Below, one piece after another: positions 24,584 to 33,456 of a DNA stretch of 64,000 nucleotides. Positions within the stretch are counted from its first letter, which is position 1, and the number at the start of each line of letters is the position of its first letter. The position numbers were made by a program, and so were the translations under genes. The stretch spans positions 45,578 through 109,577 of the IMG/VR virus record IMGVR_UViG_3300032304_003098. One strand, given 5' to 3'. Source of the stretch: a virus. The notes beneath the pieces are model-generated. The model worked only from the letters and a program-made list of their open reading frames with translations, searched no databases and had not been told where the DNA came from.

Positions 24584-27331
24584 ATGCTAATTCCAAAATG
24601 TTTAACAGACCAGCAAATTTCCAATTTTGTAGACAGGGTCAATGAAACGGCTGATGAAATCATAGTAGACAGCAAATTCGAAATACCCAGACCCGAATTA
24701 CCTGGGCTAGGTTTATTGGTGAAGCTCCAAATTAGAATTTTTGAAAAATCAATCCTCAGCAATCTAGCCCCTATTTTAATAGGTAAACAAATTTTAGAAG
24801 AAGCTTTCAAACGATTGAATGTTCTAGGTTACATTAGAGAAAGATTAAATGAATTAAGAACCTTTTTTTCGAATCCAATCCAGTTTCTTTTGGACCAAGG
24901 AGTGAATAACCCATTAGCCGAAGATTTTCCTTTCCCTGTTGCTTTGCTCTTTGGCAACAGGTCTTCCGGAGGAAATACACAAACATTGTTAAGAGAAATT
25001 GAGACTGTCCCTACCGAAATAACTTCTTCTGATCTTCTTTTCAATTACAAAATTGAATTTAATTCCATCTTAGATCCAGAATCCGGGATCATCACAACTC
25101 CCAACGATTCTCTGGAAACTTTAAGACAAATGAAAATTAACTTCGTCAGTGAAAATGGTGAAACTGATTCTCCATTGGTTTTTCTCAAACCTGGAGATTA
25201 TTTTTCGTTAGATTTCGAAAATTTTACCAACACATTCAGAGTTTCCTCTGTTGATTTGGGAACAAACTTTGTTTCACTTTTTTTTCAATTGGAGGCAAGT
25301 TCTTCCCAAAGTCTTGGAACACAAGAAGAAAAAGTTTTTGTGCCCGGATTTTCAAATGCTTCCTTGAGACTATCAAGAAAAATAAACTTAAGACAATTTC
25401 TTACTCCCGATGGTTTTTTAAGAATCCCATTTTCTGCTTTGGGTATCAATCTCCCGTTAATAGATAGAATTTCTTTAGAACTTGGAAATTTTGATCGACT
25501 TTCGGAAAACAATCCAACTTATAAATTTATTAAAGACCTTGAGGCCAGGACCAATTTGGATTTCTCCAAAGTCTTAGGGGATATGATCGATGGAATTTTC
25601 CCGGTAATTGATTGGGAAGAAATTCAAAAAGATCCTACATTAAGAAATGCCCAAGAAGTAGCCAAATTAGAATTATTGAATTTGGCTCGTTTTCTTCAAA
25701 TTGGAACTGAAAATCCCTTTTTTCTAATTAAAATTATTTTGAATTATTTGAAATTGTTGCTGTTGCCTATTTCTGTTTTCATCTCCGTTATTCAAACAGT
25801 GGCTTCACAAATTTCCAACCCAATTTCTTTAATTAAAACTGTTTTCAAAATTATATCAAATCCAATAAGGTTTTTATGTGATATAATTTCTGATGCTTTT
25901 TTAAAATTTCTTCGTCCCTATTTAGAACCTCCGCTAATACCTTTGATCCCGTGGAATGAACTTGTACAAGATCCAAATGATCGAGGTAGAGGACTCAAGC
26001 CTTTATTTTCTGATCTTATTTGTGGGTCTTTTGATAGAAAATTAAACTCATATAAACCAGATGCAAATTTCTTTGTTCGGGAGTCATCTAAGTTACAAAC
26101 TTTACCTGGAGAAAGTCCAATCGTGCAATTGAGTTATAATTTAACCCAAAATCCTATCCCAGAGTTGGGAGAGGTTAGTTTACAATCCCAAATTCTGAAC
26201 CAAAATAGTTCTATGAGATTTAGCACAATCACAGATACGGTAGAAAATGGTTTGGCTTATTTGGCTTCTCTTAAAGTAGGGGACACGTTTTATTTGAGTT
26301 CAAATGGACAATTTCAAAATTTTAGAGTTACTGCCAAAAACTTATTGGAATTTAATCAGCAATCATATTTCGATTTCCTTGTGCAGCCTGTGGATGTGGT
26401 TGAAGTTTATGGAAATTCAGAAAATCAACAACTTCAATCTGCCTATAATGGGATAGTTTCTGACCAATTTAAAGCCTCTATTAGTGTGAATAATCCCAAT
26501 AAAACTTTTCTGTTTATTTTGGAGAGATACTTACCCCTTAAAGCTATTGCAGCCTGGGAAAGTATCAAAGGATTATTCTCGATCACTGTTGCTTTGGCTG
26601 CTCAAATTCCCCGTTTAATCCCATTGTGTTTTACCTGTATTTTCTCTCAAAATAAACCAAATCAAAATCCTATTTCTCAAACACAAGAGGCTTCCGGAGA
26701 TTTACTCCAAGGTTTGATTTCTTCGTTAGGCATTGAAACCGATCCAAATAGGAACAACTTTGGGGAATATAAATCGGGAGAGGCTAGAGAGATTTCTCAA
26801 GAATTTTTTAGAGACATTTTATTGAGAGAGATTTATCCAGGGCAGCCGGGGGGTTCCGAAAATGCACCTAATACGGAAGGAGGGATTCAAGAAGTCCTTC
26901 TGGATCTTCAAAAAATAAGACAAGAGGAGGGAAAGCCTATTTCTGTTTTCAGAAGAAATTTACCAGCGGAATTTCAATCTAACTTCCGTTGGGATTCTTT
27001 AACTTTAAATCAAATCGGGGAGAATCTGAAAGTTCTTTCCAGAGTAGCATACGAACTTTCTTTTAGAGCAACTGACAGAAGCCAAAGTGATTTGGTTGAT
27101 AAATCGATTCCTATCACAGTATGGGCTTTGAACGAAAATGGAGAAGGTGAGTTCAAGTTAATCAACAACGGTCAACTATTTCAATCTTTTCTGGATTATT
27201 CTTTTTTCAGAAATTATGATCCTGAAATACCCACAACTGAAAATAGGTTTGAAGCAAGATTTGTGAGGTATTATGTTCAATACAATTTTAGGTTCGCCAA
27301 AGATATTTTATTACCTGCTCTTCAAAATTAA
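24584..27331 (+). CDS. Large hypothetical structural protein of the baseplate hub region
   Basis: This 915-residue protein is of unknown family. Residues 1-125 are helical. About 150-300 is beta-rich with two copies of a similar segment, LKPGDYFSLDFENFTNTFRV near 203 and a later LKVGDTFYLSSNGQFQNFRV near 563. This suggests a duplicated beta domain. Between them (about 375-450) lies a strongly hydrophobic helical stretch (LKLLLLPISVFISVIQTV) that could be membrane-active or buried. The C-terminal part is charged. It lies directly after the spike gene. A tape-measure role is possible from the hydrophobic segment, but the beta domains are unusual for that. I leave the function open. Confidence 0.6.
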   Translation: MLIPKCLTDQQISNFVDRVNETADEIIVDSKFEIPRPELPGLGLLVKLQIRIFEKSILSNLAPILIGKQILEEAFKRLNVLGYIRERLNELRTFFSNPIQFLLDQGVNNPLAEDFPFPVALLFGNRSSGGNTQTLLREIETVPTEITSSDLLFNYKIEFNSILDPESGIITTPNDSLETLRQMKINFVSENGETDSPLVFLKPGDYFSLDFENFTNTFRVSSVDLGTNFVSLFFQLEASSSQSLGTQEEKVFVPGFSNASLRLSRKINLRQFLTPDGFLRIPFSALGINLPLIDRISLELGNFDRLSENNPTYKFIKDLEARTNLDFSKVLGDMIDGIFPVIDWEEIQKDPTLRNAQEVAKLELLNLARFLQIGTENPFFLIKIILNYLKLLLLPISVFISVIQTVASQISNPISLIKTVFKIISNPIRFLCDIISDAFLKFLRPYLEPPLIPLIPWNELVQDPNDRGRGLKPLFSDLICGSFDRKLNSYKPDANFFVRESSKLQTLPGESPIVQLSYNLTQNPIPELGEVSLQSQILNQNSSMRFSTITDTVENGLAYLASLKVGDTFYLSSNGQFQNFRVTAKNLLEFNQQSYFDFLVQPVDVVEVYGNSENQQLQSAYNGIVSDQFKASISVNNPNKTFLFILERYLPLKAIAAWESIKGLFSITVALAAQIPRLIPLCFTCIFSQNKPNQNPISQTQEASGDLLQGLISSLGIETDPNRNNFGEYKSGEAREISQEFFRDILLREIYPGQPGGSENAPNTEGGIQEVLLDLQKIRQEEGKPISVFRRNLPAEFQSNFRWDSLTLNQIGENLKVLSRVAYELSFRATDRSQSDLVDKSIPITVWALNENGEGEFKLINNGQLFQSFLDYSFFRNYDPEIPTTENRFEARFVRYYVQYNFRFAKDILLPALQN

Positions 27332-27360
27332 GATTTCGTTTTTAGTTTAGGTTTTGAAAA

Positions 27361-27368
27361 GATATATA
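27361..27368 (+). promoter_or_regulatory. Putative late promoter GATATATA
   Basis: GATATATA followed by GATTGTC, 24 bases before the ATG at 27393. The motif lies inside the apparent coding region if the upstream TTG (27354) were used, which argues for the later ATG. Confidence 0.6.
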
Positions 27369-27392
27369 GATTGTCTTTTTAAACCTAAAAAA

Positions 27393-28553
27393 ATGAAATC
27401 AAAAAAAATTTCTATCGAAACCACAGGTTTCAACTGGGATATTCCCAACAATTTCACGGTTAATTCTAAATTCAAAACCGCAGAAAAAACCAAAGTTTAT
27501 TGTCACGAGAGTTACGCTTTGGAATTGTACAATCTCATGGTAAGCAACATGATGGGGTTGAATGTCTCTAAAGATTTAACACCAGGTGTTTCTTACTCTT
27601 GTGTCATCTCCGCTTCGGATGCAACACACGCATTGGCACAAACTTCATCCGGCCAAACCATCTACATCGACCTTAAAAAAGAAAAAAAGGATGCTGATAG
27701 ATTAGGCCTGGGGGAGGTAATCAATTTCGAAGTCGGCAACGAGGTTTCCGCTGTTGTGAGACAAATCTCTGGTACCTATTACGGTTCGGTCGTTGAAAGT
27801 TACACTCAAAATTTGAAAACCGAATTCTTTGATCAAATCAAAAAGGAAACTCTGGCTTACGAAGCTAGAGTGGAGTCTATCAATAAAGGAGGATACATTG
27901 TGGATGTTCATGGAATCAAATGTTTCTTACCTGGATCCTTAGCTGCTGCTAATAAGATTACTGACTTTGACGCTTATATTGGCAAAAAGTTTTATGTTAT
28001 GATTGATGGTTACGTGGCAGCAAAAGACATTTTTGTTGTTTCCTACAAAAAGTATTTACAAAGAATCATGGATCATAAAATCCAAGAACTAGATTTGAGT
28101 AAAAAATACAAAGGACATGTAACAGGTACTTCTGCTTTTGGTGTTTTTGTCGAATGGGAAGAAATTTTCACTGGATTAATTCATAAAACTGAATTCGAAA
28201 ATCAAGTTATAACTGGTTTTAATCCTGGAGATGAAATTGAATTTTACATCAAAGAAATTAAAGACGACAATAGATTGACTTTGACCTTTGGAGAACCTTT
28301 AGAAAAAAATAAGTGGTTGTTCGAATTGAAGAAAAGTGTAGAAGAAGGCACAATCGAACCCATGGAAGCTATTGTTAAGCACAAAAGAAAAAATGGAGCC
28401 TTGATTGAAATTGGGGACTCTGGCCAACTAGCACTAGTTCCACAGGAAAAATTGGGCAAAAATTCAAAAAATCTTCAAGCTGGTGACACCATTAGAGTTC
28501 AGGTTTATCAGGTAGATGCCTTAGCAGGAAAAATATTCGCTCGACAAGTTTAA
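27393..28553 (+). CDS. S1-like RNA-binding protein with about four OB repeats
   Basis: The start is the ATG at 27393, after an A-rich leader; the in-frame TTG at 27354 would place the promoter motif inside the gene. The 386-residue product has four successive S1/OB-like repeats: about 64-135 (weak), 150-217 (YEARVESINKGGYIVDV, then FLPGS as in ribosomal protein S1), 229-292 (the clearest, KKYKGHVTGTSAFGVFVEW with TGLIH and FNPGDEIEFYI) and 318-386. S1 domains bind single-stranded RNA. Bacterial S1 delivers mRNA to the 30S subunit, which matters most in hosts that make little use of Shine-Dalgarno. It overlaps the amidoligase-like gene by one base (TAATG). Translation or RNA takeover is an inference. 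Confidence 0.75.
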   Translation: MKSKKISIETTGFNWDIPNNFTVNSKFKTAEKTKVYCHESYALELYNLMVSNMMGLNVSKDLTPGVSYSCVISASDATHALAQTSSGQTIYIDLKKEKKDADRLGLGEVINFEVGNEVSAVVRQISGTYYGSVVESYTQNLKTEFFDQIKKETLAYEARVESINKGGYIVDVHGIKCFLPGSLAAANKITDFDAYIGKKFYVMIDGYVAAKDIFVVSYKKYLQRIMDHKIQELDLSKKYKGHVTGTSAFGVFVEWEEIFTGLIHKTEFENQVITGFNPGDEIEFYIKEIKDDNRLTLTFGEPLEKNKWLFELKKSVEEGTIEPMEAIVKHKRKNGALIEIGDSGQLALVPQEKLGKNSKNLQAGDTIRVQVYQVDALAGKIFARQV

Positions 28554-29944
28554 TGAACTCACATTTTGACAAATACCAGGCTCTCTCTTCTGCCATTCTC
28601 GGATTTGAATTTGAATTCTTTTCCGAGATGGTTAGAGGCCGAATTGTCGAGTCTTTGTCTAAATTATTGAACAAAAAAGTCGTTTTATCTGACAAGTACC
28701 ACTCCAAAATTCCAGTCAGCGCCAATAGCTTCAAGTTGGAACCCGATTATTCAGGAGGCAGTAAAATGAACGAACTCGTCACAGGTCCTATGCCTTATGG
28801 GGAAGCTATGCCTGTGTTAATTAAGATTTTGAAATGGATTGAGTCCAACGGTTGGACCAACGATCATTGTGCATTTCAATTTTCAATTTCATTTGATCCC
28901 ACTAATCGGGAATTGGAAAAAATGGAAAGATTAGACCGCCTGAAGTTTATCTTGGGTATTGACGAGGGAATTGTGTATTCTTCTTTTGGAAATCGAACCA
29001 ACAATGTGTATGCTAAATCTCTAAAAAAGATTGTTCCAGCCAATAAATTTTCTATTTTAGAAAATATCACCAGCATAGATCCCAAACTTTTCAAATTGCC
29101 AGGCGAGAAATATTATGGAGCCAATTTCACCAAATTGCAAGACGGATATGTTGAAATACGCTATCTTGGAGGCAAGGATTACCAAAAGAAAATTGGACCT
29201 ATTTTAGAAGTCACAGATTACGTTACACTGTTGTTACATGACATTTTATCCGGTAAAAAAGGATATGGTCAAGGTGATGTGGAAAAGTTACAGGAGATGA
29301 TGAGACAGCACACAAAAGTGGTCAGAAGCTTCTCAAATCCAGATTCTTTCTTTGTAAATTATCCAGATTTCCACGTGTTGGTCGATTTGAAGGGTTACGA
29401 AGAAAACATCAAAACTTATTGGTCACACATCAGAGAAAAAATTTTCGACCTTATTGTGGAAGGTGGAATAAACTCTTGTTTCTTCAATTATGATACCTCG
29501 ATTGGGCGGTTCCAGATCAAGGATGCTAAAAGTAAAAATGGTCTGATTCTGAAAGACATTGATATTTTCGATAGCGTAGTAAAAAATGGAAAATTATCAA
29601 ATTGTAATTTATACGGAACTCAGGTTAAAAATTCAGAGTTGTATGATTGCAAACTTGTTTTTGGTAACAAACTTTTCGAAAGCAAATTTCAAAATTCAAT
29701 TGCAGACTATGGTAACCTATTGGAGAATTGTTATATAGATTGTCCTCAACAAATGGTAGACTGTGAAGTTAAAGGCGGAGTGTTAAGGAAAGCAGATTTG
29801 GGTAGAAATTCGCTCATTTCAGAACAAACTGAAAAGGTGAAAGATTTCAATGAAATCAGAACAAGTCGTTTTATTTCCGATTCTAGATTGAAAAATTTGA
29901 ACAACCCAATCACCAAGATTAAATTCAAAAATATCAACTACTAA
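28553..29944 (+). CDS. Amidoligase-like protein with C-terminal beta-helix
   Basis: Residues 1-215 of this 463-residue protein resemble the amidoligase (COOH-NH2 ligase) branch of the glutamine synthetase/GCS fold. GFEFEFF (17-23) gives the paired acidic residues Glu19 and Glu21, and KLEPD (61-65), MNELVTGPMPYGEA (72-85) and DGYVEIRYLGGKDY (about 193-206) follow in the right order. The usual H-x-H strand is replaced by CAFQFSIS (about 106-113). Residues about 325-425 have short regular strands with repeated N-C-x-L, D-C-K-L and similar motifs, as in pentapeptide-like right-handed beta-helices. Amidoligases join carboxyl and amino groups using ATP. Translational coupling to the S1-like gene suggests joint function. 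The fold is a reasoned guess; activity is uncertain. Confidence 0.5.
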   Translation: MNSHFDKYQALSSAILGFEFEFFSEMVRGRIVESLSKLLNKKVVLSDKYHSKIPVSANSFKLEPDYSGGSKMNELVTGPMPYGEAMPVLIKILKWIESNGWTNDHCAFQFSISFDPTNRELEKMERLDRLKFILGIDEGIVYSSFGNRTNNVYAKSLKKIVPANKFSILENITSIDPKLFKLPGEKYYGANFTKLQDGYVEIRYLGGKDYQKKIGPILEVTDYVTLLLHDILSGKKGYGQGDVEKLQEMMRQHTKVVRSFSNPDSFFVNYPDFHVLVDLKGYEENIKTYWSHIREKIFDLIVEGGINSCFFNYDTSIGRFQIKDAKSKNGLILKDIDIFDSVVKNGKLSNCNLYGTQVKNSELYDCKLVFGNKLFESKFQNSIADYGNLLENCYIDCPQQMVDCEVKGGVLRKADLGRNSLISEQTEKVKDFNEIRTSRFISDSRLKNLNNPITKIKFKNINY

Positions 29945-29945
29945 T

Positions 29946-30731
29946 ATGACTTTAGAAGAATTGATTCAGGAAATTAAGGATGATCTTTCAGCTAGTTGCG
30001 CTTTGCCTTATAATCTCAACGACCAAGAGATCAAAAGAATTATCAATCGTGCTAAGGCCTGGATGTATGACAACTATCAGTATGCAGTCGAAAAAAGGTA
30101 CTTTGTCCTGGGGGGTGCTTTCTTCCAAACCCCTCAATTTAGAAACACCAGACAGGTTCAACTCCCAGATAAGATTGTCACAGTTTTCGATGTGAGAGAA
30201 ACCAACGGGAATGGAATTTCTGGCAACCCAGACAAAGATTTCGGAGATTCAAAGTTGATTGGTTCCGAACTCCTGCTTTCTCCTTTTACTGGGGACAATC
30301 TGGTTTATAGAACTGTAATGTATTCTTATTTTGATTTGGCTAAGGCTTATCTTCTGCCAACTTACGCTTTCAGTTGGAATAAAAACACCAAAAAATTAAC
30401 CATTCTGGGTAGAGATCCAACTCCCCCCATTAGGTCGTCTTCTCCCCAAAGTAACGCTGGCGGTTACAATTTGACACAGTCTGTAGTTGTCAGTTGCTAC
30501 GTGGCAATCGAGGATTATGAATTATACAATGATGAACTTTTTATTCGATATTGTTTTGCTAAAGCCAAACAATCTTTAGTAAAAGTATTGAGTGCGTTCG
30601 ATTATAACCTACCCGGAGGCGTAAGAGTGAACACTTCCACTTTGTCACAAGAAGCTTCTACCGAATTACAGGAGGTGATGGCTATGATTAATGGCGAAAA
30701 CACGCCATCTTATTTTTTGCAGTGGTCGTGA
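29946..30731 (+). CDS. Putative neck/head-tail connector protein (gp13-like)
   Basis: This 261-residue protein has an N-terminal helical segment (NDQEIKRIINRAKAWMYDNY, about 23-42), a central beta-rich part, and a C-terminal helix-strand block FIRYCFAKAKQSLVKVLSAF followed by YNLPGGVRVN and S-T-E-L-Q-E-V. This layout occurs in neck or head-completion proteins of large myoviruses, where a repetitive subunit caps the connector. The evidence is pattern-based and no T4 residue signature is decisive. It begins one base after the amidoligase-like stop and is followed by a hairpin and a new promoter motif, so it closes the S1/amidoligase/neck unit. Confidence 0.45.
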   Translation: MTLEELIQEIKDDLSASCALPYNLNDQEIKRIINRAKAWMYDNYQYAVEKRYFVLGGAFFQTPQFRNTRQVQLPDKIVTVFDVRETNGNGISGNPDKDFGDSKLIGSELLLSPFTGDNLVYRTVMYSYFDLAKAYLLPTYAFSWNKNTKKLTILGRDPTPPIRSSSPQSNAGGYNLTQSVVVSCYVAIEDYELYNDELFIRYCFAKAKQSLVKVLSAFDYNLPGGVRVNTSTLSQEASTELQEVMAMINGENTPSYFLQWS

Positions 30732-30748
30732 AAAATATACATTTTTCA
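30729..30748 (+). terminator. Perfect AT-rich hairpin after the neck-like gene
   Basis: TGAAAAAT (30729-30736) pairs exactly with ATTTTTCA (30741-30748) around a 4-base loop. The TGA stop is part of the left arm. A pyrimidine-rich tract follows but there is no clean T run, so it may be a weak terminator or an RNA-processing hairpin. Confidence 0.4.
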
Positions 30749-30785
30749 TTCCAGATTTTCCAATTTTTCCTTCTTATTTTACCTG

Positions 30786-30793
30786 GATATATA
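30786..30793 (+). promoter_or_regulatory. Putative late promoter GATATATA
   Basis: GATATATA 19 bases before the ATG at 30813, at the head of the wedge gene cluster and after the hairpin at 30729. Confidence 0.6.
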
Positions 30794-30812
30794 ATGGGAA
30801 AGCAATTTTTCC

Positions 30813-31184
30813 ATGATAGAAATTTACAATCGAGATCCAGGAGATCCTTTTTATAAATCCGATGTTTTAGAAACAACAGATCCGATCGAAATTTGCATCG
30901 GTCAACTTAAAATGTTGTTACTAACGATCAAAGGAGAGGTACTTGGAGATCCCTCTTTTGGTTTAAGTTTAGAGGAATTGGTTTTTAGCCAAGAGCTTTC
31001 ACAAAAAACACTCACTGACGAAATTGCCAGGCAAATCAAAAATTATGTGCCTATTTTCTATCAATTGAATGGCTATTTCAATGTTGAATTTTATGCTGGC
31101 ACAGAAAGAGATATTGTCTATCTAAATTTCTTTATTCCAAGCTACGGTGGCAAAAGTCCCCTGGTTTCCCTGAAAGTAACTTAA
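30813..31184 (+). CDS. 25: Baseplate wedge protein, gp25-like
   Basis: This 123-residue protein matches the gp25/GPW family in length and layout. DPIEICIGQLKMLLLTIKGE is followed by V-L-G-D-P-S-F-G and LEELVF, the family's core in which a helix leads to the G-E turn and an x-P-x-F-G loop. The C-terminal strands (YFNVEFYAG, IVYLNFFIP) complete the fold. gp25 is a conserved wedge component that links the sheath to the baseplate. It is followed 4 bases later by the gp6-like gene, the usual order in contractile systems. No activity as a lysozyme is implied. Confidence 0.82.
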   Translation: MIEIYNRDPGDPFYKSDVLETTDPIEICIGQLKMLLLTIKGEVLGDPSFGLSLEELVFSQELSQKTLTDEIARQIKNYVPIFYQLNGYFNVEFYAGTERDIVYLNFFIPSYGGKSPLVSLKVT

Positions 31185-31188
31185 AAGT

Positions 31189-32919
31189 ATGTCAACTAAT
31201 ATTTTCCAGAAAAACAATATCCTGATTAGAGGTCTGTTAAACGACACCTACAATTTTCTTCAGAGAACTTACAATCAAACTCGAAATGTGTTTACTGTTG
31301 CCTCTGCCTGGGGTCAAATTCTTTTTGTGTTGGAAAATATTTCTCAGCTGATTTTATACTTTATCGAGGATTCAATCACAGAATTAAACATTTATCAGGC
31401 CAGCCGGGACTATTCCATCAAAAGTTTAGCCCGGATTGCTGGTTATGATCCCGCAAGAGGCATGGCTGCTCAAGGAGAAGTTGCTATCACCTGGAATTTG
31501 AGAGAATCTGATGTGGCTGGAGGAGCAGTGATTTTGTCTGGCAGACCTAAAATACAATGTGAACAAAATGGATTAATTTACACTCTGTTACTGAATGGAC
31601 CTTCGGTTAAAGTTCCTTTAAATAGAGGGGCTACCTTCAATTTTAAGATTGTACAAGGGGCTTTTCAAACATCTACTTTTACTGGAACTGGAGCAGCTTT
31701 ACAAAGTTATAATGTCATATCAAAATCTGGAACTTTAATAGACCAATTTTACGTTGATATTTCAGTCAACGATGTGCCATGGAAAAAATATTTTTCTTTG
31801 TATGATATTCCTTTGAATGCTAGAGGCTATCTGGTTAAATCCGGGATTTCTGAAGGAATTGATATTTATTTTGGGAATGGAAATTTTGGACAACCCCCAT
31901 TAAGAGGAAGTATTATCAAAGCTGAATATCTTCAAACAAGCGGATTTAGTGGCAACATTGCCTCTAGAAAAGATTTGCAATTGACCTATCGATTTATGGA
32001 TACTGGCACAGATCTATTTGGTAAAGAGGTTAATTTAAACACGTATCTTACAATTTTAGGAGTGCTGGATCCATCTTTTGGCAGTGATCCAGAACCCATT
32101 GAATTAACTCGTTTGGTCGCACCCAAAACTTCTAGAGCCTTTGTGTTTGCTAACTCGGAGAACTATGAAATTTATTTACAAAGATTTAACATTTTCTCTC
32201 AGATCCATGCATTCACCACTTATGGAGATGATTTTTTAGATGATGATAACGTTATTTATCTTTTCCTGGTACCCGATGTATCGATTAATATTTTGAGTGG
32301 TCAGGATTATTTTGACGTGCCGGCAGAAAATTTCGTTTTAACCACTGCTCAGAAGCTTTCGATTTTAAATTTATTGGAAGATTCCGGACAAATGATTGCC
32401 ACAACTGTTGTGAAAATTTTAGATCCGGAAATTCAAAACTTCGTTGGAAATCTAGTTTTGTCTATTTTCGAAGGTTATGACCCAGAAATTATCAAGGACA
32501 AAGCTCGTAGTTCTATTGCTGAGTATTTCTTAAATTTGAAAAGAAGAGATAGAATTCCAAAATCGGACATCATTGCTATTGTTGAAGCAATTGAGGGGGT
32601 TGATTCCGTTTCTTTTTATTTTGTGGGTCAGACCAACGAAGAATATCACACCGCGGTTGATAAACTACCTAATGTTAGTACGGCTCAATTAAATCGTCAA
32701 ATTGGTTTAGACGAGTTTGGCGACGTTATAATTAACACAGGAGAATTGGTTTTGATAAGAGGTGGTTGGACGGATAGGTATGGCACGTATTACGAGGTCG
32801 GCATTGTACCAGGTAAACCATCCGCTTTGAATATTGTGATTTCTTCAATCAATCCTAGAACCCTCTCAAATCAATTAAGCTTGGAGCAAAGAGCAAAAAT
32901 CATAGCTCAAAATCAGTAG
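31189..32919 (+). CDS. 6: Baseplate wedge protein, gp6/baseplate J-like
   Basis: This 576-residue protein has the N-terminal baseplate J signature: an initial helix, then ELNIYQASRDYSIKSLARIA followed by G-Y-D-P-A-R-G, then beta domains with strands of the VAITWNL type. The central KSGISEGIDIYFGNGNFGQP (near 220-240) is typical of the family (F-G-D/N-G-x-x-G-x-x-P). The C-terminal half contains helical DKARSSIAEYFLNL and SDIIAIVEAIEGVDSV, which match the family's C-terminal domain. gp6 forms the inner ring of the baseplate. Its position after gp25 supports the call. Confidence 0.8.
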   Translation: MSTNIFQKNNILIRGLLNDTYNFLQRTYNQTRNVFTVASAWGQILFVLENISQLILYFIEDSITELNIYQASRDYSIKSLARIAGYDPARGMAAQGEVAITWNLRESDVAGGAVILSGRPKIQCEQNGLIYTLLLNGPSVKVPLNRGATFNFKIVQGAFQTSTFTGTGAALQSYNVISKSGTLIDQFYVDISVNDVPWKKYFSLYDIPLNARGYLVKSGISEGIDIYFGNGNFGQPPLRGSIIKAEYLQTSGFSGNIASRKDLQLTYRFMDTGTDLFGKEVNLNTYLTILGVLDPSFGSDPEPIELTRLVAPKTSRAFVFANSENYEIYLQRFNIFSQIHAFTTYGDDFLDDDNVIYLFLVPDVSINILSGQDYFDVPAENFVLTTAQKLSILNLLEDSGQMIATTVVKILDPEIQNFVGNLVLSIFEGYDPEIIKDKARSSIAEYFLNLKRRDRIPKSDIIAIVEAIEGVDSVSFYFVGQTNEEYHTAVDKLPNVSTAQLNRQIGLDEFGDVIINTGELVLIRGGWTDRYGTYYEVGIVPGKPSALNIVISSINPRTLSNQLSLEQRAKIIAQNQ

Positions 32920-32922
32920 GCT

Positions 32923-33453
32923 ATGGCACAAGATTTTTCCCCTAATTTTCCTCAAAATACAGTTAATTCTTATACTGTAAGTGGAGTAAAGTTCAAATCC
33001 TCAACTCCTGCGTTTGAAACTAATAACGATTTATATTTAACCGTACAACAAGCTGAGCTTAGAGCATATAATTTGGGTTGCACCGGCTATAGAAGCGCTA
33101 TTACAAATTCTGTGGGTCAAATTCAATATGCACCTTGTTCTTCAATCAGCACTTATCAAATGATAATGAGTCAAATGACACCTGCCAATAGTCCCAGAAG
33201 ATGGTATACCTTTGACCCCACCGAAAATATAAATGATCTTCAGTCCTCCATCAATAATTTTGGCTACGAGGGATTTGATTATAAAAATCAAATCTTTGAA
33301 AGAACAATGTCTAATCTTTTATTTCGGGATCCCACTAAAAATCTAATTTTAGAATATTTTCAAAGAGTTGTGTTTGCTTTAATTGAAAGTGTTAAACAAA
33401 TTAAAAACTACTTCAATTACACCGTACCTTTTAATAACAGAAAAGTGTTTTAA
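32923..33453 (+). CDS. Small baseplate-region hypothetical protein
   Basis: This 176-residue protein lies between the gp6-like and gp7-like wedge genes with 3-base gaps on both sides. It begins MAQDFSPNFPQNTVNSYTVS. The middle is beta-rich with several Cys (LGCTGYRS, APCSSIS), and the C-terminus is helical (LILEYFQRVVFALIESVKQI). Its placement and the helical C-terminus make a wedge or connecting subunit likely. No family is recognised. Confidence 0.6.
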   Translation: MAQDFSPNFPQNTVNSYTVSGVKFKSSTPAFETNNDLYLTVQQAELRAYNLGCTGYRSAITNSVGQIQYAPCSSISTYQMIMSQMTPANSPRRWYTFDPTENINDLQSSINNFGYEGFDYKNQIFERTMSNLLFRDPTKNLILEYFQRVVFALIESVKQIKNYFNYTVPFNNRKVF

Positions 33454-33456
33454 TTT

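Noticed and set aside
27354-27392. N-terminal extension of the S1-like protein from a TTG
   Set aside because: It would translate through the GATATATA promoter motif; the ATG at 27393 has an A-rich leader and normal spacing.
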